From NCBI GenBank assembly GCA_965222745.1, contig CBDCUW010000003.1:1984001-2048000 (forward strand): a stretch of 64,000 nt of DNA, written 5' to 3'. A program made the translations under genes and the position numbers. Shown piece by piece: positions 8,029 through 17,228 of this stretch. The number at the start of each line of letters is the position of its first letter. The stretch's first letter is position 1. Origin of the DNA: CBDCUW01 sp965222745 (GTDB lineage Bacteria; Planctomycetota; Planctomycetia; Pirellulales; Pirellulaceae). The notes under the pieces are model-generated. The model was not told the DNA's origin, made no database searches, and saw only the letters and a program-made list of their open reading frames with translations.

Positions 8029-9372
8029 CGAGGTGGCGATCGCTCGCATCATGATCGCGCACAGGTAGGCGCCGTAGGTGCCCAGCGCATAACCGACGAC
8101 CGCCAACAACACTCCGACCGGAGCAAGCGACGGGTGAAAGGCCGCGGCGATCACCGGCGCGCTTGCCGCGCCGCCGATGTTCGCTTTGCTGCCGACAGCC
8201 AAGAAGAAAAACGGGGCACGAATCATCCGGCCGACAATCAACAACAAGATGACGTGAAAGACCATCCAGATGCCTCCGACCAAAAATAACCCCGGATGCT
8301 GAAATACCGCTCGGATGTCCATCTGCATCCCGATCGTCGCCACCAACATGAAGATGCAGATTGTTCCCAGTTTTGACGCTCCCACGCCCTCCAATCGCCT
8401 CGCCTTGGTGAACGAGAGAATCACACCGCCGGTGGTCGCCAGCACGATCAACCAAAAGAATTGTTTGTGGAGACTGAATTTGTTCAGCTCGGGATAATTG
8501 GAACCAAACCAGGACGCCAGAAAATCAGCACCGGCATGGGCGATCGCCGTGGCGCCGAATCCGAAGGCCAAGACGACAAACAAGTCAGCCGGCGAAGGAA
8601 TTTTTGCCAAGCTGACCGAAAAATGTTCCATCTTCTCTTTCAGGTTGGTCACGCTGGATGCATCGGCCTGGAATTTCTGATCGATCCACTCCGATTTGCC
8701 GACGCCGAACAACAAGAATGCCATCCAGACTTCGGCGACAATCACGTCGACCGCGACCATCGCGGAATACAGTTGCTCGCTCGGTTCAAAAATCTCTTTC
8801 ATCGCGACCTGATTGGCGCCGCCGCCGATCCAGCTGCCGGCCACAGTTGAAAGTCCTTTCCAGACCGCGTCGGCGTCCTGCCCGCCCACCAGTTCCGGGT
8901 TCCAGGTGCCGACCAGCAGCATCGCAAGTGGACCACCCAAGATGACTCCGATCGTCCCGGTCAAAAACATCACGATCGCTTTGGGCCCAAGCTTCAATAC
9001 CTCTCGCAAATCGATGCTCAACGTCAGCAGCACCAGGCTGGCCGGCAGCATGTAGCGCTTGGCGAAGTTGTAGAGTTCCGATTGCTGCGGATCGACCACG
9101 TGGAAAAAAGTCAGCAGCGACGGCAAGAAGTAACACAGCAGTATCATCGGCACGAACGTGTAGAACGATTTCCAGAACGCACCTTTCAAGGTGTGTGTCC
9201 AGAACACCAGCCCCAACATCGACATCAGGATGCCCAGGATCACCGCGTCGTTGGTAATCAAGGGCTCCGTCGACGTCACCCCCTCGGAACCGAGTGTTCC
9301 TGCCGGTGCGGCAACCAGCTGACCGCAGAAAAGAAGAGACAGACCGACGAGAAGAAGAGTCCTGGAAATCAT
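8026..9372 (-). CDS. DUF819 family integral membrane protein
   Basis: A 448-residue protein with a cleavable-looking N-terminal signal (residues 1-22) and about ten hydrophobic spans, arranged as the DUF819 (YjcL-like) family, whose transport substrate is unknown. Supporting stretches are the GSWIGGGANQVAMKEI loop near the middle and the GGAASAPVIAAAF motif close to the C-terminus, both glycine-rich re-entrant-type segments seen in this family. Convergent with the kinase-tubulin gene, and its stop lies inside the hairpin cluster. A predicted inner-membrane transporter; no operon partner is obvious. Confidence 0.82.
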   Translation of the reverse strand: MISRTLLLVGLSLLFCGQLVAAPAGTLGSEGVTSTEPLITNDAVILGILMSMLGLVFWTHTLKGAFWKSFYTFVPMILLCYFLPSLLTFFHVVDPQQSELYNFAKRYMLPASLVLLTLSIDLREVLKLGPKAIVMFLTGTIGVILGGPLAMLLVGTWNPELVGGQDADAVWKGLSTVAGSWIGGGANQVAMKEIFEPSEQLYSAMVAVDVIVAEVWMAFLLFGVGKSEWIDQKFQADASSVTNLKEKMEHFSVSLAKIPSPADLFVVLAFGFGATAIAHAGADFLASWFGSNYPELNKFSLHKQFFWLIVLATTGGVILSFTKARRLEGVGASKLGTICIFMLVATIGMQMDIRAVFQHPGLFLVGGIWMVFHVILLLIVGRMIRAPFFFLAVGSKANIGGAASAPVIAAAFHPSLAPVGVLLAVVGYALGTYGAYLCAIMMRAIATS

Positions 9373-9495
9373 CCTGATCCGTGCAAGTATGCGCCGTGGT
9401 CGTATCGTTGCCGAGACAGAAAGTTAACGGTTTGGTAATCGTTGGTGACCGTCAGCAATTTCGCCGGTGCCAGGAGCGGAGAACTGGCCGACGGA

Positions 9496-10827
9496 TTACC
9501 TCCCCGAAAAAACCCGCTTCAACTCATCCAGGCTGGTCAGGCCCCGGGCAACGGTCAGCACCGCTTCGGCTTGGATTCCCCGGTGTCCTTCGGCCTTGGC
9601 GATCTGCGCAAGTTGACTCTGGTCTTGCGTTTTCGACAGCGCGGCCTTCAACCGGTCGCCCGGTACCAGCAACTCGAAAATGCCGATGCGGCCGAAGTAG
9701 CCGCGGCCGCCGCAGATATGACAGGGAATGATCGGCGCGGGCCTGCCGTTTTCGTCCACCTGTTGTTCGATCGGTGGTGGAATGAAAGGCTGATACAACA
9801 TCGCGACCCGCCCGGCGGGAATTGACAATTGTCGCAGCAGCTGCGGTGGAGGTTCATATCCCAGTTTGCAATTGTCACACAACCGCCGCACCAGTTTTTG
9901 GCTCAACACCGCGCCGACATTGGGAATGATGTTGCCAGCCGAGGCGGGATACTGGGCAATCAACCGCGTCAGACCTTCCATGGCACTGTTGGCGACCGCC
10001 CGCATGTAAAGCTGTTTTTGATTCTTGACGACCTGGTCGGTCACCTGGGCCATGGTTTCGGCCGCCGGAAACTCGGGGAACATCAATACGTCAGGTTCCT
10101 TCAGCAACATCTTGTCGACCAGTTCCAGTTGCGTCAGGCCGGTATCGCCTCCGAACAGGCAGGGGTTGACGTTGATGATCTCCGGTTCGGGATTGGCTTG
10201 ATCTTCGAAGGAGTGAAAGTCTCGAACCAGCCGGTCGGCGGCGTTGACGGCAACGGTCCACGTCGTGGTCAGCCCTTCTCCCTTGGGAGCGGTGACCAGG
10301 ACGATATTGCCGGCCGAATCGAGCGCTTTCTTGAAGGTTTCGAACATCTTGTCGCGCATGCCAAGATCGGCCATCCGCTCGAAGGGCAGTTTTCTCGATT
10401 CGATCTTTGCCAGCACCCGCTCGCCAGTCGGGACGCCTTGGGATTGAATCGTCAGGTCAAACTTGTCCTTTCCGATCTTGAGATCGCAGCCGCCGCTTTG
10501 GGCGCTGCGCCGATCGGCGGGATTCATCAGGCACAATTGTTTGAGCGCGTAGAGCATCGCGTCGCCGGTTTCGCGATCGATGGGCGGCAGTTGTTCCCAG
10601 TTGCCGTCGATCTGGTAGCGAATGGCACAGGCGTTTTGCGAGTAGTCCATCAGCATGTGAGTGGCCCGCGATTGAATCGCGTGAGCCAGTTGCCCACCGG
10701 CGACCTGGTAGCCGACGCCCTGGCGAGTGGAAATCAACAGCGCTTGCGCCTCGTTTCGCTGCTCGATTCGGGGCTGGAACTCGACCGGTGCGACGGTCTG
10801 CCAAAGTTGGATCTCTTCTTCTGGCAT
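9496..10827 (-). CDS. GspE/PilB-type secretion ATPase paralogue with degenerate Walker A
   Basis: A 443-residue relative of the GspE/PulE/PilB assembly ATPases that power type II secretion and type IV pili. The overall layout is kept: the PAS-like N2 region, the nucleotide-binding core and the C-terminal zinc site (CDNC at 317-320 and CHICGG near 370). The P-loop is broken: TAPKGEGLTTT at 179-189 has leucine (L186) where the lysine should be, the Walker B segment reads DVLMFPEFP (246-254), and no His box is seen. It may be a structural or regulatory pseudo-ATPase. It lies 90 bp from pilT on the same strand, downstream of it. Confidence 0.8.
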   Translation of the reverse strand: MPEEEIQLWQTVAPVEFQPRIEQRNEAQALLISTRQGVGYQVAGGQLAHAIQSRATHMLMDYSQNACAIRYQIDGNWEQLPPIDRETGDAMLYALKQLCLMNPADRRSAQSGGCDLKIGKDKFDLTIQSQGVPTGERVLAKIESRKLPFERMADLGMRDKMFETFKKALDSAGNIVLVTAPKGEGLTTTWTVAVNAADRLVRDFHSFEDQANPEPEIINVNPCLFGGDTGLTQLELVDKMLLKEPDVLMFPEFPAAETMAQVTDQVVKNQKQLYMRAVANSAMEGLTRLIAQYPASAGNIIPNVGAVLSQKLVRRLCDNCKLGYEPPPQLLRQLSIPAGRVAMLYQPFIPPPIEQQVDENGRPAPIIPCHICGGRGYFGRIGIFELLVPGDRLKAALSKTQDQSQLAQIAKAEGHRGIQAEAVLTVARGLTSLDELKRVFSGR

Positions 10828-10918
10828 CGCGGCAAGAAAGCCTTTTTCAAAAATGTGGGATAGGATTTTGGACGAATCAATGGCGACTTAGCTGTAGCCG
10901 CGCATCAGCCACTGCTGG

Positions 10919-12145
10919 CTAAAGGATTCCTGGAGCTTTGACGTCGATTCCCTTCAATGCCATCTTCAACGAATCCTTGTTGGGAGCGACCGCGAACGCG
11001 GTGGGGCGGTCGATCAGTTCATCATCAATCAATTGTTTCAAACTCATGGTGAAGTCCTGCATGCCTTCCTCTTCACCAATGCGAATCGCGTCGGGCAACT
11101 TGTGGTCATCACCCTCCAGCACCAGCTTTTGGATCATCGGGGTGAATGTCATCACTTCCACCGTCGGTACTCGCGACACACCCGGCTTGATGCTCTTCAA
11201 CAGTTTTTGGGCGACAATTCCCTTCATATTGAACGCGATCGCCGCTCGAATCGCGCCGTGCATCTCTTCGGGGAACAGGTCGAGAATACGTCCGATGGTG
11301 GTTGCGGAGCTCGAAGCGTGAATCGTTCCGAATACCAAGTGCCCCGTTTCTGCGGCGTGAATCGCCGTCATGAACGTTTCCTCGTCACGAAGTTCCCCCA
11401 CCAACATGATGTCGGGGTCTTCGCGGACGGCGTGCTTCATCCCGATCTCAAAGTCTTTGACGTCCTGGCCGATTTCACGCTGGTTGATCAGGCATTTGTC
11501 TTGGGTGTAGATGAATTCGATCGGGTCTTCGAGCGTCAGGATGTGTTTTCGATAGATGCCGTTGATGTAGTTCAGCATCGATCCGATCGTCGTACTTTTC
11601 CCCGAACCGGTGATTCCGGCCAACAGCACCATCCCTTGAGAATAGTGGCATAGACCTTCGATCGAATCGGGAAGATACAGCCCCTTGAAATCTGGGATCC
11701 AGTTGCTGATCCGCCGCGCGACCAGGCCGATGCTTCCCAGCGCCTTGAGCATGTTGACGCGAAAACGCCACTCGACGCCGTCGACGTCACAGGTGTGTGA
11801 AAAGTCGGCGCCGCCTTCTTCTTCGAAAATGACCAGATTTCGATCGTCCATCATCGGCACCAGCAACTCGACCATTTCCTCGTTTTCGATCGGGGGCCGG
11901 TTGAGTGCCTTCAGTTCGCCGCCGACGCGAACCATCGGAGGCTGACCGACCTTGAGGTGCAAGTCGGAACCTTCCAGCTTGACCAGCGCGCGAAAGATCT
12001 TGTCGACCTCCAACTCCTCCTTCTTGTGCAACAGGCTTTCCCGCAAACGAGCCTTCACCGCCTCGGGGCTCTTGTCGATGTTGTGCGGAACGGAGGCCAC
12101 CGTGTGGGGATGGCCGTGAGGAATATCAGCAGGCTTGTGAGTCAT
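10919..12145 (-). CDS. pilT: PilT-type twitching motility ATPase
   Basis: A 408-residue hexameric retraction ATPase of type IV pili. Walker A GITGSGKST is at 177-185, the Asp box LTLEDPIEF follows, then Walker B with LVGELRDEET, and the His box region HLVFGTIHAS. The start ATG at 12143-12145 is chosen because the upstream 37 codons in frame (to 12256) look non-coding. The N-terminal 45 residues are an His/Pro-rich extension before the usual PilT start. The degenerate GspE-like gene follows in the same direction. PilU is an alternative within the family. Confidence 0.88.
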   Translation of the reverse strand: MTHKPADIPHGHPHTVASVPHNIDKSPEAVKARLRESLLHKKEELEVDKIFRALVKLEGSDLHLKVGQPPMVRVGGELKALNRPPIENEEMVELLVPMMDDRNLVIFEEEGGADFSHTCDVDGVEWRFRVNMLKALGSIGLVARRISNWIPDFKGLYLPDSIEGLCHYSQGMVLLAGITGSGKSTTIGSMLNYINGIYRKHILTLEDPIEFIYTQDKCLINQREIGQDVKDFEIGMKHAVREDPDIMLVGELRDEETFMTAIHAAETGHLVFGTIHASSSATTIGRILDLFPEEMHGAIRAAIAFNMKGIVAQKLLKSIKPGVSRVPTVEVMTFTPMIQKLVLEGDDHKLPDAIRIGEEEGMQDFTMSLKQLIDDELIDRPTAFAVAPNKDSLKMALKGIDVKAPGIL

Positions 12146-12447
12146 CGATTCTGGACGGCCAAAATTGGAATGATAAGCGGTAGTGACGCGTGAAAAGCAG
12201 CCCCTTGGCAACAAGTCGGACCACCCTGATTCTAGGCGAACGCGAAGAAGACTCAATGAGCCGCCCGGCGGGCCAGGTCCTTTGTCGCCTCATATTTTCC
12301 GTTCAGGAATCGAGGATGATCGATTTCAGCTTGTATTTCGGGGTTTGCCAGTCGGGTCCGACGGCAGAACATGAGCTGGCTTTTCGGAACTGGCCGCTGG
12401 TACGGAGAGGATTTCCGATTGGGCCGACGCTGCCAGAGTCCGGTCTT
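12146..12447. other. Intergenic region, nothing recognised
   Basis: About 300 bp between the 3' end of the glycosyltransferase gene and the start of pilT, both on the minus strand. No RNA gene, repeat or credible small gene was recognised. An open frame on the plus strand crosses this stretch but has no domain and overlaps the glycosyltransferase. It should contain the pilT promoter. Confidence 0.5.
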
Positions 12448-13593
12448 TTATGCTGCTGCCGACAGCTGGGAAAGACTCGTTTCTGGAAAGAGGTTGCGGT
12501 CATGAAACGGCATGAAAACACGCGCTTTGGGGCAGTGGACCCGTCCGTCTCGCAATCCGGCCAAAAAACTCGAACCGCAGAGGTGCTGGTCATAGAACTC
12601 CGCGACGTTGCGGCGCATCGCCTCGATCTGCCCCGTCTCCAGTGAATCGATTCGTTGGATCGCTTCGACCAATCCTGCTTCGCCTCGAAAAGTGATTGCG
12701 TTGACTCCGTCGACCAAATTCGGAATGACGCGATCGGAATACTCAATCAACGGGATCGTTCCGACGCTCATCGCCTCCACCAAGTTGTGACAAGTTGGCT
12801 GACTCGCTCCCGGACAACAGACAAAGAACTGGGCTCCGGCAAGAACCCCCAGCCATCCAGAAGCTGGAATGGATACGCTTCTGCTGTCGGTCAGCACAAT
12901 CGCCCGGTCGAATCGGGGCGGATGGGCCCCCGTCGACCCTTCGACTCCCGGTGAACCTGCCGACTGCTGCGGCGAAGTGACGACACGCTCGGGGAAGTGT
13001 TTCCTGATCACGTCCAGAACTTGCAAGCGACTGAGCACTCCGAACTGGCGCTGCATCTTCGGGTCGCCATACTTCCGTTTCTGGTTCCCGGCGAAAAAGA
13101 GAAGTTGTCGCGGACGAGGCCGGCGATGTTCCTGCAACGAGTGATGGTTGGAATGGGGCAGCGTCCAGGGATGCATCGGGTAAGGCATCACCGGTTCCCC
13201 CGCGGCCACGTCGCGGCCGATCATCATCTGCACACCGTCAGGCGACGAATCCAGCTCCGCATCACTCAGGACAAAGGCCTGGTCGGGAAGTGGCTGGTCG
13301 CGGCCGATCCAATGACTCTGCGGCTCGGCAAGCATCTCGCGCCCGTGCATTTTTCGGGCGATGCAAGCCAGCAGAAACGGGCTGCACCGAACGTAGAAGG
13401 GCGAACCGATTGTCCGAGAGTCATGGGCGAGCGACGCGAAATGTCTGCCCACGTCGATCAACAGATGCGGCGTCACCAGGTCCAGCACGATGGGCCGGTG
13501 ATCGAAAGAATCAAGAGGCGCCTTGGGTGCATCAAGCTGCCGTCGCGCGCGTCGAATATCAACGGGAAATCTTACCAGCGACTTGAGCTGCAT
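12448..13593 (-). CDS. Exostosin-like glycosyltransferase (GT47-type)
   Basis: A 381-residue protein without a membrane span. The central part, around residues 160-175 (RQLLFFAGNQKRKYG), matches the pattern of exostosin-family enzymes where a strand ending in FxG is followed by basic residues. The C-terminal half holds the donor-binding pattern: FFVCCPGASQPTCHNLVEA then MSVGTIPLIEYSD, equivalent to the exostosin FCLxPxG...R..EA...G.IPV series. A cell-surface glycan is the likely product. The donor sugar cannot be predicted. It stands next to the IS insertion, whose left end is about 100 bp before its start codon. Confidence 0.65.
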   Translation of the reverse strand: MQLKSLVRFPVDIRRARRQLDAPKAPLDSFDHRPIVLDLVTPHLLIDVGRHFASLAHDSRTIGSPFYVRCSPFLLACIARKMHGREMLAEPQSHWIGRDQPLPDQAFVLSDAELDSSPDGVQMMIGRDVAAGEPVMPYPMHPWTLPHSNHHSLQEHRRPRPRQLLFFAGNQKRKYGDPKMQRQFGVLSRLQVLDVIRKHFPERVVTSPQQSAGSPGVEGSTGAHPPRFDRAIVLTDSRSVSIPASGWLGVLAGAQFFVCCPGASQPTCHNLVEAMSVGTIPLIEYSDRVIPNLVDGVNAITFRGEAGLVEAIQRIDSLETGQIEAMRRNVAEFYDQHLCGSSFLAGLRDGRVHCPKARVFMPFHDRNLFPETSLSQLSAAA

Positions 13594-13689
13594 CGTGAGG
13601 CCACCAGGAGCGGAAGCGGACCCCCATGGTCCGTGAGGATGTTCCTAGTGAAAAAGTCGATTTGATGTCAATGGGATTCGCCCCAGCTA

Positions 13690-13697
13690 AGACGCAG
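13690..13697. repeat. Target-site duplication, left copy
   Basis: The octamer agacgcag directly precedes the left inverted repeat of the insertion sequence and recurs immediately after the right one at 15507-15514. An exact 8-bp duplication marks a recent transposition. Confidence 0.85.
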
Positions 13698-13821
13698 GGG
13701 TGCATGACATGGTTTGCGCAGTCGGATTGGGGTCGGCTCGATTTCCGAGGAGGTTTACAATCCCTTGGTCGCAGCCAGGAAGGCTGGGGGTTTTAGATGG
13801 GACTTTCTCAGGAGATAGGTC

Positions 13822-14184
13822 ATGGATTCGACCGATCCGCGTGTTTCACTCGACGAGTTGGCTGATGCCGTCGTTGCCAAACTCACCCAATCGGGACGGC
13901 TGGCCGATCTTGGCCAGGTCGATCTGGATACCCTCGAAGACGAAGTGCTTGGCTCGATCGACCAACTCACTCGGGACGTGATTTCGCAGCTTCTGGGCAA
14001 GCAGGCCCAGGACACCGAGAAACCGCACAGTTGCCCACGATGTAACGGACGGCTGAGTGAGAAACCGCCCCAGGCACGCTGCCTGCAGAGCAGACGGGGT
14101 GATGTCAAATTCAAGTGTGACGTTTATCGATGCGAGACGTGCCGTCTCGATTTTTTTCCCTCAGTACAAAACGCTCGGCTGTGA
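13822..14184 (+). CDS. ISKra4 transposase, N-terminal part (OrfA)
   Basis: A 120-residue frame, start ATG 13822 preceded by AGGAG. It carries a zinc-binding pair typical of ISKra4 transposases: CPRC near residue 72 and CETC near 107, followed by RLDFFP. Reading must shift by +1 (or -2) within the T7 run at 14151-14157 to enter the catalytic frame. Without a shift it ends after a short unrelated tail (SVQNARL). Confidence 0.8.
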   Translation: MDSTDPRVSLDELADAVVAKLTQSGRLADLGQVDLDTLEDEVLGSIDQLTRDVISQLLGKQAQDTEKPHSCPRCNGRLSEKPPQARCLQSRRGDVKFKCDVYRCETCRLDFFPSVQNARL

Positions 14185-15487
14185 TGTCGACCAGTTGCAA
14201 ACGCCAGCGGTGCTGCGGAAAGTGTCCACTGCGTCGGCTCGCGAGCGTTCCTACCAGCGTGCCAGCGACAACCTCAGCGACTTAGCCGAGTTAAGCGTTG
14301 ACACCAAGCAGTGCCAGCGAGTGGCAATCCGTATTGGTAACGAGCGAATCGAGGAACAGAGCGAGCGAATCAAAGAGTTTCAAGACGCATCGATTCCCGC
14401 CCAGCAGCACGGCCAAGGCAGCGGAGCCCCGGCCAACACGTGGTCCGGCCGTGTCGCGGTGGTGGAACTCGATGGCGGACGAACCCAGATTCGAGATGAA
14501 CTCTGGGGCAATGACAAACCGACCGATAAAAAGCACCGCTGGTGGCGAGAAACTCAGTGCGGCGTGCTGCAAACTTTTCTGTCGAGTCCAAGCGTCGATG
14601 ATCCCCACCCAGAGATTCCCGCGGAACTGACCGATCCGTTGTGGGTGGTGCCCAAACTCAATGAAATCCATCGTCAACACGTTAGTTGTGATGGCTCTTC
14701 AGGAGAGTCCGAGCAGGAAGTCCGCCAGGGTGATACCCTCGAAGGGAATCCATCGAATCAGCCCCACGGTGCCAAAGCAGACGATCCACCGTGCAGTTCA
14801 GACGACCGCGAAAACAAGGAGGTCAAACGTTGGAGTGGTGGACCACCGCTAGTGAAAACGGTGGTGGCGACTCGGCGTGGTTACGATCATCTCGGTGAGG
14901 CAATGGCGGCGGAAGCTTATCATCGGGGCTTCAACAAGGCGCCCTCGAAGGCTTGTATCGCTGATGGCTTGAAAGTGAACTGGTCGCTTTGGGGGCGTCA
15001 CTTCTCGCACTACACCCCAATCACCGATTTGATGCACGCGCTGAGCTACGTGTACTGTGCCGCGATCTCGACCGCGGCGACGGTCGAGGACGGCTGGGAG
15101 ACGTACCTGAAGTGGCTCGGCTTGGTGTGGGCGGGGGACGTCAGTGCTGTGATCAACGCGATGCGATTGGTCTCCCAAAGCGATGATTGTGGCCAGGACG
15201 AATCACTGGCTCGGGCGATCACCTACCTGAGCAACAACGCCTCTCGCATGAGATACCATGAATATCGCCGAGCGGGGCTGCCGATCACCAGTTCGCTGGT
15301 CGAATCAACGCAGAAGCAAATCAACTGTCGCATCAAAGGAACGGAGAAATTCTGGCGAGACGAGCACCTTGAACCGCTACTTCAACTGATCGCCGACGAC
15401 CTCAGCGACACACATGATCAGGCCGAATTTTGGATTCGCCGAAGAACGAGATTCCAAGGATTCCGTCAGCGGCGTGCCAAAACCTAG
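14146..15487 (+). CDS. ISKra4 transposase, catalytic part (OrfB frame)
   Basis: The frame is open from 14057, but homology should begin at the T7 run, continuing LDFFP into QYKTLGCD. It contains the DDE-type core: VAVVELDGGRTQIRDE holds the first acidic residue, CIADGL lies in the middle, and the C-terminal GLPITSSLVESTQKQINCRIKGTEKFW is the conserved helix of this family (glutamate in LVES). Joined to the first frame it gives about 555 residues. If the extra T is a mutation rather than a programmed shift site, the copy is dead; the intact ends and target duplication argue for recent activity. Confidence 0.8.
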
Positions 15488-15506
15488 CAAACCATGTCAT
15501 GCACCC

Positions 15507-15514
15507 AGACGCAG
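15507..15514. repeat. Target-site duplication, right copy
   Basis: The octamer agacgcag follows the right inverted repeat and equals the sequence at 13690-13697. Confidence 0.85.
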
Positions 15515-15853
15515 CCTCAAAATTGCCAAGAAATGAAAGAAACTTTTGCAAACGGAGCTCTTCCGAAAACGTCATTTTCGACAGCGGAATGGACCGGTCG
15601 TAGGGGTTTTGAATCTGTTTTTCGACCTGTGGCAACGCTTGTTCTGATCGTACCGATCACAAGTCGCATGCTCGCTGTTGCGTTCATGCACCAGGTGGCA
15701 ACTTTTCCGATTCCATTTTGTTTGCCTGTCACAATCTAAGATCTAGACTTGCCTGATCGCTTTGCGTGGACGATACGATTTCATAGCAAAGCAAGATTGA
15801 GGCACTATCCGTGGGCATCGGCCCATCAGCGACAATAACGAAGGGACAGTTTG
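15515..15853. other. Intergenic region after the IS, no gene seen
   Basis: About 340 bp between the right end of the insertion sequence and the secreted-protein gene at 15854. No recognisable RNA, repeat or gene. An AAGGGA sequence at 15841-15846 is the ribosome-binding site of that gene. Confidence 0.5.
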
Positions 15854-16426
15854 ATGAAAACGCTGCGAATTGCGCAAACCGCATTGGCAACGATTCTGGC
15901 CGTGGGGATCAACTCGACCACTTTTGCTTTCATGGCGGTGCCGGCCCAACAGGCGCCCCAGGTTCAGAACAGCCTTACCGACATCGTGGAATCCTTTCGA
16001 GATGAAATCGAAGCGGGTGACACCAAGTGTGAAGACATGTTGGCGAAACTCGACGCCGCTTTGGAAGACATCGACGCGAAATTGGATGCCGGTGTTGAAA
16101 ACGAAGCCGACTACCTGGCCGCGCGAGATGAGATCGCCAAAATGCGATACGACCTGGAATGCTTGGCTCAAAAGCTGACCCAAATTGTTGATCCGGCCGC
16201 ACCGGGTCTGGGAGGCGGCGACTTGGGCGGAGGATTCGGCGGTGATGGATTCGTCATCGACGGGCCGCTTTCTTCGTCGGGACCGTTCACCACTGGCGGG
16301 TCAACCGGCAGCGGACTCGGCGCGCTGGCTCCGCTGGGCATTGCCGCCGGAGTTGGCATTCCCGCCGCGACCGACAATGACAATCGCTTTCCTGGCCTGC
16401 CCTCGTCGCAGTCCGTCGCCAACTAA
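15854..16426 (+). CDS. Small exported protein, helical with Gly-rich tail
   Basis: A 190-residue protein of unknown function. Residues 1-25 form a signal peptide (hydrophobic core ALATILAVGI). Residues 35-115 are acidic and helical with two cysteines, and could form a coiled coil. The C-terminal half is rich in Gly, Ser and Pro, with a hydrophobic stretch near 160-176. Start ATG 15854 follows AAGGGA by eight bases. It is probably a periplasmic or envelope protein; nothing links it to a known family. It is convergent with the gene at 16700, with hairpins and a strong terminator between. Confidence 0.6.
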   Translation: MKTLRIAQTALATILAVGINSTTFAFMAVPAQQAPQVQNSLTDIVESFRDEIEAGDTKCEDMLAKLDAALEDIDAKLDAGVENEADYLAARDEIAKMRYDLECLAQKLTQIVDPAAPGLGGGDLGGGFGGDGFVIDGPLSSSGPFTTGGSTGSGLGALAPLGIAAGVGIPAATDNDNRFPGLPSSQSVAN

Positions 16427-16432
16427 AGAAGT

Positions 16433-16546
16433 AGGCCGACTTGTGCACTGTCGGCGACTTCTCCGAAGTCGCTTCGCACGAAAGCAGGTTTTGTCGGCGA
16501 CTTCTCCGAAGTCGCTTCGCAGAAGAGCCAGTTTGGAAAACTGGCC
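16433..16546. repeat. Tandem family-B hairpins plus a family-C hairpin
   Basis: Two direct copies of the gcgacttctccgaagtcgc hairpin unit, at 16450-16478 and 16493-16521 (43 bp apart), then gccagtttggaaaactggc at 16528-16546, introduced by gtaggccgac at 16433. The same B-then-C order is found at 7923-8000. Copies differ at paired stem positions (gactt/aagtc here, gattt/aaatc at 7935). Confidence 0.7.
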
Positions 16547-16560
16547 GACTGTTAAAACAA

Positions 16561-16596
16561 CAAAAGGCCGTAAGGGTTAACCCTTTCGGCCTTTTG
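16561..16596. terminator. Strong bidirectional terminator hairpin
   Basis: Two 18-base arms meeting at 16578/16579 with 17 of 18 positions paired; the outer part is caaaaggccg at 16561-16570 and its complement at 16587-16596, giving A-rich and T-rich flanks on both sides. It lies between the convergent genes at 15854 and 16700 and would stop transcription from each. Confidence 0.75.
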
Positions 16597-16699
16597 CTGT
16601 TTGTACCGTCCCAACAAAGACGGCAGCGCATTGTTGATGAAGGCGTAAATAAAGGAAAGCTCCGACAAGTCGGAGCACTCCAAAAGTGCAAAACTCGAC

Positions 16700-17122
16700 C
16701 TAAGGCTTGACGCCCTGCCAAAGGTCATTCACTTTCCGCTCGATCCTCTGCAAGCGGTTGTACACGTCGGTTGTTGGATCGACGTCGACGCTGGGTGGTG
16801 ATGGTTGGATGTAAACGTTGGAGTTGGTGGTATACGGAACCGAAACGTTCGACATCACCACGCCGCCACATGGATCACACGGGTTGCAGGGGTCTGCAAC
16901 TGGAGCCGACATCGTGATGGTCGACGCCACGATGGAAGGCCCATAGTTTGCCATGGTCGAACTTGTCGCCACCGATCCGCCATCACACGGAGCACAGGCG
17001 ACCGGCGCCGGCGGGCAACAATCGCGTGCGCCAAACTGAACGGCCTCGGCCGAGGAGGCTCCCAAGTAACTGGCAAAGAGAGAAGCAAGTAACGCGGCTT
17101 TGCGAATGATCATGATGTGCAC
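16700..17122 (-). CDS. Small exported Cys-rich protein
   Basis: A 140-residue protein of unknown function. It has a signal peptide (hydrophobic AALLASLFASYLGASSAEA, residues 8-26) and then cysteines in pairs or near-pairs with Pro, such as CCPPAPVACAPCDGG and DPCNPCDPCGG, suggesting metal binding or disulphide cross-linking. The last 30 residues are helical (YNRLQRIERKVNDLW). Start: GTG at 17120-17122 lies five bases after AAGGA; an ATG nine bases on is also possible. Probably envelope-located. Confidence 0.6.
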   Translation of the reverse strand: MHIMIIRKAALLASLFASYLGASSAEAVQFGARDCCPPAPVACAPCDGGSVATSSTMANYGPSIVASTITMSAPVADPCNPCDPCGGVVMSNVSVPYTTNSNVYIQPSPPSVDVDPTTDVYNRLQRIERKVNDLWQGVKP

Positions 17123-17228
17123 CCAATTCCTTTAGGAAAACGCAAAACGAATGACCACCCTTGATGGTCGCGGGGAATGATACCACCATATCCGGGGTCG
17201 TCAAGATAGGTCTTTCACGGGTTATGGG

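Larger units (their letters stand above)
13698..15506 (+). mobile_element. ISKra4-family insertion sequence, complete
   Basis: A 1,809-bp element with perfect 20-bp terminal inverted repeats: gggtgcatgacatggtttgc at 13698-13717 and its inverse at 15487-15506. Both sides carry the 8-bp target duplication agacgcag. The transposase is split into two overlapping frames joined at a run of seven T (14151-14157). The stop codon of the second frame (15485-15487) runs into the right inverted repeat. It is inserted upstream of the exostosin-like gene and apparently interrupts no gene. Confidence 0.9.

Noticed and set aside
9829..10863. 344-residue plus-strand frame
   Set aside because: Antisense to the GspE-like gene whose zinc site and fold are clear.
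12190..12645. Plus-strand frame before and within the exostosin-like gene
   Set aside because: No domain, and it overlaps the glycosyltransferase gene on the other strand.
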